Below are positions 17,534 through 25,400 of a stretch of 64,000 nucleotides of DNA, one piece after another; positions within the stretch are counted from its first letter, which is position 1; each line of letters begins with the position of its first letter. The DNA is from Enterococcus termitis (GTDB lineage: Bacteria > Bacillota > Bacilli > Lactobacillales > Enterococcaceae). Position numbers and translations under genes: made by a program. The DNA is taken from positions 55,036 to 119,035 of the forward strand of contig NZ_MIJY01000003.1 of NCBI RefSeq assembly GCF_001730305.1, written 5' to 3'. Under the pieces are notes generated by a model. That model saw nothing but the letters and a program-made list of their open reading frames with translations. It ran no database searches and was not told the DNA's origin.

Positions 17534-17582
17534 AAAGATCTGAGAGAGAACTGTACGGTTATCTCTCAGATCTTTATTTTTT
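17534..17582 (+). terminator. Strong intrinsic terminator
   Basis: AAAGATCTGAGAGA (17534-17547) pairs with TCTCTCAGATCTTT (17562-17575), followed by a T-tract. It separates the OppA-like gene from the metal ATPase promoter. Confidence 0.88.
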
Positions 17583-17595
17583 TTGTAGATTTCTC

Positions 17596-17656
17596 TTGAC
17601 ACATGAATCGTTGTTCATGTATTATATAGATAAGATATATGAACGGTTATTCATAT
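17596..17656 (+). promoter_or_regulatory. Metal-responsive promoter with two ArsR-type operators
   Basis: The -35 is TTGACA (17596-17601) and the -10 TATTAT (17620-17625), 18 bp apart. Two dyads overlap it: ACATGAA-N6-TTCATGT (17601-17620) between the boxes and ATATGAA-N6-TTCATAT (17637-17656) over the start region. TGAA-N6-TTCA is the CzrA/SmtB operator pattern, so repression by a Zn/Co-sensing ArsR protein encoded elsewhere is likely. Confidence 0.75.
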
Positions 17657-17709
17657 GAAAGGTAGCGTGTATCTTTTCAGAAAATAATCAATTGAGGAGG
17701 ATTAATATT

Positions 17710-19644
17710 ATGGAAACAACACATACGCACAACTGTTCTGGTGAACAAGGACATAACCATGATCATGGTCATAGTCACAGTCATGGAAAATCACCAGTTA
17801 TTCTATTCTTTACTGGCCTGGCCCTTTTCCTTGTTGCTTTTTTTGTAAAAGAAGGAACTATTTTACAAAATATTCTTTTTGTAGGTGCACTGTTATTATC
17901 TGGTTATCACATTATTTTAGAAGGAATTGTTGAGACAGTCCACGAATCTCGTGAAAAAAGAAAGTTTATACCAAATGTTCACATTTTGATGACGTTAGCA
18001 GCGTTCGGTGCAACACTTATTGGTAATTATGAAGAAGCTGCACTATTGATTTTGATTTTTGCTGCAGCTCACTTTCTTGAAGAATACGCAGAAGGACGTA
18101 GTAAGAGAGAAATTACAAATTTACTTAAAATGAACCCGACTGAAGCACGCTTGATTCAAGCGGATGGTCGTGTAAAGACCGTAGATGTTTCTCAATTAAG
18201 TATTGGGGATAAATTACAAGTCTTGAATGGAGATCAGATTCCAACAGACGGACGTATTCTCTCAGGCACTACTTCGATCGATGAATCGTCCATCAATGGT
18301 GAAAGTATTCCTAAAGAAAAAACAGTTGGTGATGATGTTTTTGGCAGTACGATCAATGGTAGCGGGGCTTTTACAATGGAAGTCACAAAAGATAGCAGTG
18401 ATACTGTATTTGCTAAAATCATTCAATTAGTAAACCAATCACAATCAAACTTATCTAAAACGGCAACAAAGATCCAACAGTTAGAACCCTATTACGTAAC
18501 GACCGTATTGATTCTTGTACCGATTTTTATTGCGGTGGGTCCATTTATATTTGATTGGTCGTGGAATGAAAGTTTTTATCGCGGAATGGTCTTCTTGATT
18601 TCAGCTTCGCCATGTGCCTTAGCAGCAAGTGCAATTCCTGCTACATTATCAGGGATTTCAAACTTAGCGAAAAGAGGAGTTCTGTTCAAAGGCGGTTCCT
18701 ATTTAGCGAACCTTGCGACCATCAAGTCTGTTGCTTTTGATAAAACGGGTACGTTGACTAAAGGGAAACCAGTAGTGACCGATTATTATTTTTTAACGGA
18801 CACAAACGAACAAGACTATATCGATATCATCGTTGCGATGGAAAAAACAGCTAACCATCCTTTAGCAAATGCGATTTTAACTAAATTTACTTCTAAGAAA
18901 AATCTAGAACTTGAAGTGGAAAATAAAATTGGAAAAGGCTTAGTTACCGAATTTCAAGAAGAGATCTATCAAATTGGAAAACCAGAAATATTTTCAAACG
19001 TAAACAAACAAATCACTGACCACAATAAACAGTATGCCAAAGAAGGAAAAACAGTTGTCTATTTTGCAAAAGATAGTAAAGTGATCGGATTGATCGCTAT
19101 GATGGATGTGCCGAATGAGCATGCTAAAACAGTAATCAGTTACTTAAAATCTCAAGGAATTCACACGACAATGATCACAGGAGATGCTGAGTTGACTGGG
19201 CAAGCTGTCGGACGTCAAATTGGTATTGATGAAGTTGTGGGAAATGTTTTACCAGAAAATAAAGCAGCAATTATTAAGGAGCAACAAAATCGTTATGGCA
19301 GCGTAGCGATGTTAGGAGATGGTGTTAATGATGCTCCGGCCTTAGTTACAGCAGATATTGGTATTGCGATGGGCGATGGAACTGATATTGCAATCGACGT
19401 TGCAGATGCTGTGTTGATGCAAAATGATTTGACAAAACTTAGTTACGCACATGCAACAGCTAAACGTTTAGACCGAGTGGTTTGGCAAAATATCATCTTT
19501 TCAATGATGATTGTTGTTTTACTGATCACGTTGAATATTCTTGGAAAAATGGATATAACAGTTGGTGTAATTGCCCATGAGGGAAGTACGTTATTAGTTA
19601 TATTGAATGGGTTACGTTTATTGATACCAACTAAATCTAAATAA
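17710..19644 (+). CDS. P1B-type heavy-metal-translocating ATPase
   Basis: A 644-residue membrane pump. The N-terminus has a His-rich metal-binding stretch (HTHNCSGEQGHNHDHGHSHSHG, in parts). Membrane helices follow, then the actuator TGES-type motif (INGESIP), the ion motif SPC (ISASPCALAAS), phosphorylation site DKTGTLTKG, and GDGVNDAP. The SPC motif and C-terminal HEGSTLLVILN place it in the P1B-4/ZosA-like group (Co, Fe, Zn or Cd efflux). I chose ATG 17710, after GAGGAGG; a longer TTG start would include the ribosome site itself. The operators upstream point to Zn/Co/Cd control. Confidence 0.92.
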   Translation: METTHTHNCSGEQGHNHDHGHSHSHGKSPVILFFTGLALFLVAFFVKEGTILQNILFVGALLLSGYHIILEGIVETVHESREKRKFIPNVHILMTLAAFGATLIGNYEEAALLILIFAAAHFLEEYAEGRSKREITNLLKMNPTEARLIQADGRVKTVDVSQLSIGDKLQVLNGDQIPTDGRILSGTTSIDESSINGESIPKEKTVGDDVFGSTINGSGAFTMEVTKDSSDTVFAKIIQLVNQSQSNLSKTATKIQQLEPYYVTTVLILVPIFIAVGPFIFDWSWNESFYRGMVFLISASPCALAASAIPATLSGISNLAKRGVLFKGGSYLANLATIKSVAFDKTGTLTKGKPVVTDYYFLTDTNEQDYIDIIVAMEKTANHPLANAILTKFTSKKNLELEVENKIGKGLVTEFQEEIYQIGKPEIFSNVNKQITDHNKQYAKEGKTVVYFAKDSKVIGLIAMMDVPNEHAKTVISYLKSQGIHTTMITGDAELTGQAVGRQIGIDEVVGNVLPENKAAIIKEQQNRYGSVAMLGDGVNDAPALVTADIGIAMGDGTDIAIDVADAVLMQNDLTKLSYAHATAKRLDRVVWQNIIFSMMIVVLLITLNILGKMDITVGVIAHEGSTLLVILNGLRLLIPTKSK

Positions 19645-19667
19645 AGACGATCAAATACTCGCATTTA

Positions 19668-19717
19668 GAGTAGCTGAGGTATGACTGATAAAGTCGTATC
19701 CAGTTGCTCTTTTTTTG
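19668..19717 (+). terminator. Intrinsic terminator after the metal ATPase gene
   Basis: An imperfect stem (GAGTAGCTGAGGTATGAC with GTCGTATCCAGTTGCTC, 19668-19709) is followed by seven or more T. From here to 19928 is AT-rich DNA without a gene; a perfect 10-bp inverted repeat ATCTCATTTT/AAAATGAGAT lies at 19824-19861. Confidence 0.82.
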
Positions 19718-19928
19718 CGTGCTCTCATGACTGTTGAGCGTAACGAAAATAGCATATAAAAAGCTCCTTTATTAAGCCAAACTTCGTACGATAGAATTCT
19801 CCAGAAATAATAATATTTATTTTATCTCATTTTTAAATAATTTATTTTTATAAAATGAGATGTATTTTGTTTTTTTATAATATATCATTTTTGAGTAGGA
19901 GTAATGCGATTATGATAAAAGAAAAACA

Positions 19929-19955
19929 TTTCTCGTTCTATAGAGGAACGGGAAA
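19929..19955 (+). repeat. Recombinase core site L1 (left end of cassette 1)
   Basis: Half-site TTTCTCGTTC, spacer TATAGAG, half-site GAACGGGAAA: 10+7+10 bases, the layout of a tyrosine-recombinase core. 19 bases of it (19930-19948) recur exactly in inverted orientation at 21376-21394. Confidence 0.7.
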
Positions 19956-20017
19956 TGTTATTGGTTAAAAACGAAAAAAACTTTTTGTGTGGTTATTTTT
20001 TTTGTTTAGAAAAATTA

Positions 20018-20047
20018 TCTATAGAATTTTGATCTTAATTGTATCAA
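20018..20047 (-). promoter_or_regulatory. Possible outward-facing promoter in cassette 1
   Basis: On the reverse strand TTGATA (20042-20047) and TATAGA (20018-20023) are 18 bp apart, facing out through core L1. It is a weaker match than its counterpart at 52836-52865 but holds the same position, 63 bp inside the core (70 bp in cassette 2). Inversion of the cassette would point it at the regulator gene 21588. Confidence 0.35.
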
Positions 20048-20101
20048 AAAAGATAAAACTTTGTTAACAAATTTATTATAACCCATTTATAAAAGGAAAA
20101 C

Positions 20102-20139
20102 TTCTCAATTTTTTTCGTTATATTTAAAAAAATTGAGAA
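20102..20139. terminator. Bidirectional hairpin upstream of integrase 1
   Basis: A perfect 14-bp inverted repeat, TTCTCAATTTTTTT (20102-20115) and AAAAAAATTGAGAA (20126-20139), with a 10-base loop. The A/T-tracts inside the arms allow terminator function in both directions. It separates core L1 from the integrase gene. Confidence 0.6.
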
Positions 20140-20156
20140 AAGATTGTTTATTTTTA

Positions 20157-20175
20157 GCCGTCATAATAGCCGTCA
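20157..20175 (+). repeat. Arm-type site, left of integrase 1 (GCCGTCA pair)
   Basis: Direct repeats GCCGTCA at 20157-20163 and 20169-20175, 12 bp apart. The same pair occurs at 21308, 53089 and 54303. It resembles the arm-type sites bound by the AP2-like N-terminal domain of Tn916-type integrases. Confidence 0.7.
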
Positions 20176-20201
20176 AATATTTTGTAAAGGGGAAGATTGT
20201 A

Positions 20202-21302
20202 TTGGCAAGAAAGGGAGAAAATATTTATAAACGAAAAGATGGACGTTGGGAAGGGCGATATATAAAAGGAAGGCGCGCTGATGGCTCTATTTATTATGGG
20301 TACATCTATTCCACTAGCTACAAAGAGGTGAAAAAAAAGTTAGTAATAAAAAAAGCGGCTAATTTTTCAAATTCAACAACAACGGACCGCTTTTATGGGA
20401 CCGTTAATAATTGGTTGGATTATTGGTTGGAATCCGTTGCTGCTGTACAAGTAAAAGCAAGTACCTTTGACAGCTATAAAAGTAAAATCGATTGTCATAT
20501 TCGCCCAGCTATCGGCGATATATATTTATGTGAATTAACATCGACAAAAATTGAAAGCTTCATTAATAAGACAAGAGAAACGTTGTCGATAAATTCACTT
20601 CATGCAGTATTCAGAGTACTGAAAACTGCATTAAAATATGCGGAAAAGCTAAACTTTGTCCGCAGATCTCTTTATGAAAATATTCAGTTACCTAAAATAA
20701 AAAAAACGAAAATCACAACGATCACACGATCCGAGCACAAATACTTAGCCAAAGAAGCAAGTAAATCATCTGAAGGCTTGCCAGTGTTACTTTCTCTGGA
20801 AACTGGTATGAGAATTGGTGAAATTTCCGGCTTGAAATGGACAGACATCGACTTTGAAAATCGAATCATCTCAGTCCAAAGAACCTTGCAAAGAGTAAGT
20901 ACCCTTCCCAGCAGTAAATTTAGAACGCATATAATAGAAGAAAAACCAAAATCAGATCACTCAGAACGAATGATTCCATTATCAACAGCTTTAGTAAAAC
21001 GGCTTCGAAAAGAAAAAAGAGCAAGTAAAAGTGATTATGTAATTTCAAACGGTGAAAAATTTGTAGAGCCGCGAACGATTCGCTATCAATTTAAGCGGCT
21101 ATTGGACGCTTTACACTTACCGAAATGCTCCTTCCATGCCTTGCGACATTCGTTTGCAACAAGGTGTTTAGAAAAAGGCGTTAATATAGCGGTTATCAGT
21201 TCACTTATGGGACATGCCTCAACAAAAATGACCCTGGATATTTACACTAGTTCAAATTTAAAAGACGAACGACTAGCTGTAGAATCCATTACTTCAATTT
21301 AA
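20202..21302 (+). CDS. Tyrosine recombinase (integrase) of cassette 1
   Basis: A 366-residue site-specific recombinase. The N-terminal arm-binding, AP2-like domain reads ARKGENIYKRKDGRWEGRY; a SAM-like core-binding domain follows (about 60-160), then the catalytic domain with Arg in LETGMRIGEISGLKW, the HALRHSFATR block, GHAST and the nucleophile Tyr in LDIYTSS. All catalytic residues are present. I chose TTG at 20202, after AAAGGGG, because the product then aligns with the second integrase (MAKRGENIYKRKDGRW...); an upstream start at 20133 would lie in arm-site DNA. The gene sits alone between inverted core sites and reads toward the regulator of the WxL operon. Confidence 0.9.
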   Translation: MARKGENIYKRKDGRWEGRYIKGRRADGSIYYGYIYSTSYKEVKKKLVIKKAANFSNSTTTDRFYGTVNNWLDYWLESVAAVQVKASTFDSYKSKIDCHIRPAIGDIYLCELTSTKIESFINKTRETLSINSLHAVFRVLKTALKYAEKLNFVRRSLYENIQLPKIKKTKITTITRSEHKYLAKEASKSSEGLPVLLSLETGMRIGEISGLKWTDIDFENRIISVQRTLQRVSTLPSSKFRTHIIEEKPKSDHSERMIPLSTALVKRLRKEKRASKSDYVISNGEKFVEPRTIRYQFKRLLDALHLPKCSFHALRHSFATRCLEKGVNIAVISSLMGHASTKMTLDIYTSSNLKDERLAVESITSI

Positions 21303-21307
21303 AATTC

Positions 21308-21326
21308 GCCGTCAGATTCGCCGTCA
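21308..21326 (+). repeat. Arm-type site, right of integrase 1 (GCCGTCA pair)
   Basis: GCCGTCA at 21308-21314 and 21320-21326, 12 bp apart and in the same orientation as the left pair. It starts five bases after the integrase stop codon. Confidence 0.7.
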
Positions 21327-21368
21327 ATACTCATTATAAACGTTGATATAGTAGTACTCTCGTTGTTT

Positions 21369-21395
21369 TTTCTTATTCCTCTATAGAACGAGAAT
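21369..21395 (-). repeat. Recombinase core site R1 (right end of cassette 1)
   Basis: On the plus strand: TTTCTTATTC, spacer CTCTATA, GAACGAGAAT. The spacer is the exact reverse complement of that in L1, so the two cores are in inverted orientation, the geometry for inversion of 19929-21395. Confidence 0.7.
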
Positions 21396-21587
21396 AAAAA
21401 AAGTAAACTTAAATAAGAATCAAATATGAAAACTGCTTAAACAGAATTTTACAATAAAAAATAAAAAATCACTATTTAATTGCTTATCTTATTTTAGGGG
21501 AAAAACAAGTCTCACTGAGGAGCCGTTTATGTCTAGCTTCTCTTTAAGAGTCATTGCTAATAAGTAGAAAAAGTAAGGAGGAAAAAA

Positions 21588-22292
21588 ATGTTTAACATAG
21601 CACTGATCAATCATGAAAAGATTGATAATTCGCGATACATAGAGGCATTAAAGGAAAAACAGTGTGAATTGCACTATTTTGAGCTAAATGATCTCGATCA
21701 ACAAATTTGTAAAATGGACGGCATTATCATTAAAGAATCATCTATAGAAGAAATTGGAGAAATCTGTGAGCTGATTATCAAAATAAGAAGTTTAACGGAT
21801 CGTTTTATTTGGGTTCTGTCAAATTCATCTACAAAAACCAATCGAATTGTTTATCTACAATTAGGTTCTGATGGAACCTTTGATAAGCAAGTCGATCCAG
21901 ATGAATTTGGCATTTACATCGGTACAACATTAGAACGAAGAAGTAATAAAGAGAAGCCAGTGCACAAAATAGTACCAAAAGCAGAAGAAGAAGAAAAAAA
22001 CGCCGAACCTATTGAATTGATACCAAATAATTTTTCTGTAAATGTCGAAGCTAAAGGAGAAGTTAGTTTGACAAAACTAGAATTTCAAGCGATGGAAATC
22101 CTAGTTAACCGCAAAGGGGATGCAGTTTCTTACGAAGAAATGTATCAGGCAATCTGGGGAGACGAAAAAGGAGATCGCAAATACCGTATCTCCAATCTTA
22201 TTTTTCACCTAAGAAAGAAACTTGGGGATGATCCATTTAAGCCTAAATATATTCGGACGATTCGCTCAAGAGGATATATGTTGTCTATGTAA
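21588..22292 (+). CDS. OmpR-type winged-helix transcriptional regulator of the WxL operon
   Basis: A 234-residue protein. The N-terminal 120 residues (MFNIALINHEKIDNSRYIEAL...) resemble a degenerate receiver-like domain without a clear phospho-acceptor Asp environment. An acidic linker (about 135-145) follows, then a C-terminal OmpR/PhoB DNA-binding domain (LTKLEFQAMEILVNRKGDAVSYEEMYQAIWG...RISNLIFHLRKKLG...YIRTIRSRGYML). No sensor kinase is adjacent. It directly precedes the WxL operon and follows the invertible cassette, so it is the likely operon regulator and the likely phase-variable gene. AAGGAGG precedes the ATG. I see no strong promoter in 21396-21587. Confidence 0.85.
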   Translation: MFNIALINHEKIDNSRYIEALKEKQCELHYFELNDLDQQICKMDGIIIKESSIEEIGEICELIIKIRSLTDRFIWVLSNSSTKTNRIVYLQLGSDGTFDKQVDPDEFGIYIGTTLERRSNKEKPVHKIVPKAEEEEKNAEPIELIPNNFSVNVEAKGEVSLTKLEFQAMEILVNRKGDAVSYEEMYQAIWGDEKGDRKYRISNLIFHLRKKLGDDPFKPKYIRTIRSRGYMLSM

Positions 22293-22420
22293 GACGAGTC
22301 TCACAAATTAAGTAGTTTTCTCTTTTTTGACTGCATTACCTAGTGTAAGTAGATCAAAAAATTGAAATATAATTGTGTGTTTTCTATAACACAATGATTT
22401 TTGAGGAAAGGAGGAAAATA

Positions 22421-25400
22421 ATGAAAATAAAACGCAAAGGGTTCTACTTTGGGTTGCTTGTATTGTTTGTTTCAGTTGTCGGTTACATTTCACTTAAAGG
22501 CGTTAGTCCGTTGCTTGCAGCATCTGAAAATTATTCATTAAAAGTTGGAACTATCTCCAGCGATAATGAAAAAGCAATTCCTGTTAAATTGACCATTGAT
22601 AATCCTAAGGATGAGGAGTTGACCTTTAAGTCCACTGGATTAGACGGAATCTCCGCGGAAGACTTTTTCGAAGGGGAAACAAAGAATGATTTATCTGTAA
22701 TCAAATTGATTGATTTTACAGAAGAATCATTCACGATCAAAACAAAAGCATCAAAAGATCCGTTGGTTGTTCAATTTTTCGTCCGTACATTTGAAGGGAA
22801 TAAGGCTAAAACAGGTCGAGTGTCTCTTTCCAATGAAACAGGAGAGCTAGCTAAGGTTACGTTAGATCTACCTAAAGTTTCAGAAGAACAGGTACTAGAA
22901 CAAGAGTTGAAACCTACCAGCAGAATTGCTGCAATGAATGTGTCTACCTATGCAGAACCAGTTAATCCAAAGGTTGTATCTATATGGTCTGATTTTGCCG
23001 CTGCCTTAGCTGATCCGACTGTTGACAAAATTACGTTAACAGCAAACCTGTCTGCAGCAACAAACCCCTCGCTCGCAGCTCGTCCTTCATTAGAAATCGA
23101 CGGACAAGGATATGAAATTGATTTTACAGCAACGACAGGACGTTCCATTACAATGGCTCAAGGGCTTGCTTCTGGAAGTATGTTGAATGTGAAGAACTTA
23201 AAGTACACAGGGAATAATGGTACAGCAGTATTTAATGCGAGTGCAGCAAATAGTAGTAACTGGACAGTCAATTTTGAAAATATAACGACATTGTCTGGTA
23301 GTTCTCGAGCCTTGATTACAGCTGCAAATAGTGTTGTAACTCTTAGTGGAACAAACGTGCTAAACATTGTTCGTTCAGCAAACATGATCACTGCAAAAGA
23401 TGTCTATGTTCAAGGGACTGATACGCAAAGAACCTCTATCACTATTAATGAGGGTGCGAACTTTGTTAACGCAACGGTCGCCAACGGAGTATTTTTAATT
23501 GAGAATGCGGATATAACCGTTGAAAAAGTGACAAGTTTGTATAATGTGACTGGTGCAACGACACAGTTTGATATCAGAAATTCAACAATTACAGCAGCAG
23601 CTATTACGAACTTTATTTATGGAACTTCTATCAATGCAACGATTAGTAACAGTAAAGTAGATATTCCAACAAATATTTCTGGAAATTTCTATCGGAATAA
23701 TGCAGCTAATTCTTCATTAATAATCAAAGAAAAATCTGATATCAATTTGTCTAGTACGACAACCAACGACATTATTGATGCATCAGGTATGATGAGTTTT
23801 ATCGTAGATGATTCACTATTCAATGCAACGAGTGTTGGACAAGTATTTAGCAATTCTGCTGCTGGAACTGATATGATCGTTCAAAATAAAGCTGAATTTA
23901 CAGCATATAGTCGTTCGAATAATGTGTTGAAAGCAACGGCACAGGTGGATATCACGGTTAAAGACGAGGGAACGAAACTGGATGTATCCGGAAATTCAAC
24001 CCAGACAGCTGAAAGTGGCGGAATTATTTCGATTGATGCGGCAAATTCCACACTTAATGTGGAGAACAAAGCCTACTTCAAGATACATTCCTTAGAACCA
24101 GGAAGTGCAACACCGGCAGTTATGATCCAGAGTGATGGAGGGAGCTTTAATGCTAGTGGTCAATCGATCCTAGATATGGTATCCGAAGGACAGAGTAATG
24201 CTTATGCCGCTACGGTTCGATTTAGGCTTCGAGGAAATATGGCATTTAACGTTTCAGGAGAATCTCAAATCAATATCAAGAAAAACGCAGGTGGCGCTCC
24301 CGGCATTCGGATGTTCGGTGCGAATAACCGCATCTTAGTTTCAGAGAATTCCGATTTCACTGTTCATAACAAAGGAACTGGCACACCACAAGCACCAGGT
24401 GCTGATAACCGAGGCCAAGGAATCATTTTTTATGAGTCAAGTGCTTCTGGTCCTCATAGTTTTACGTTAACCGATCCTGGAAGCCGTGTGAAAATCTTAG
24501 CTGAAAGTGGTGCCGGTATTGATACTTGGCGTCCGAACACTGTATCTGCTACAGAAGGTACTTACTTTGAAGTGATCGGAAATACTTCAAGCGGCGCGAT
24601 TTTTAATACCTATGGTAGCAGAGATTTAACCTTTATTTTGGATAAACCGATGTATTATGATTTCAAAAATAATGGGCGCGGCACACAATTGATGTCGCCT
24701 GGATCTTCATCAACATTCCAGTCTATTCATTCTGATGTTTCCTTATGGATACCTAAATCAGGAGAAACGAACAATGGAAATGATGGAAATCCGTTTAGAG
24801 CGTGGACATTAGTAGATTATAGTTTGAAAGGCTCAACAATGCTTTTTGATACTTCAAGTGATCCAACCTTTAATACGGGAACAGATTCATTCGGAAATAG
24901 CGGGATCAATCGCTTTTCACGGATGTCAGGTAACAACGCAAATCCAATCGTAGATGAACTTCGTGTACCAACAAATGCAGATAAATATGTTTATGGACAT
25001 GTCAGCATTCCAGAAGGAAAAGATGGATTCCGCGATGCCTGGACGGACGAAGTGCATGTGGAACTGGAAGTACAGCTTCCAAATGAAGCAACGAAGCACA
25101 AAATTTATGGAACAACAGTTCAAGATGGAGATACTGGTAAATACAGTATCTACGGTGAAGAAGCAAGAGCTGGGATCTTTAAAGCAGATATGTCTTCATT
25201 GATACCAGCAGGAGAAACCTTCATTCCAACAGGAACAAAAGTAAATGTTGTTCGAGCATGGCGTGGAGCGAGTGATGTTCCAGCAGAAGATGATACAAGT
25301 GTGCATATTGGTACACCAGCTGATCCTGTACATGGGGAACTGTGGTTTACGGATATAGTGACAGCTCTAGATGTGACACCACCAACACAAGCGGTTGTTT

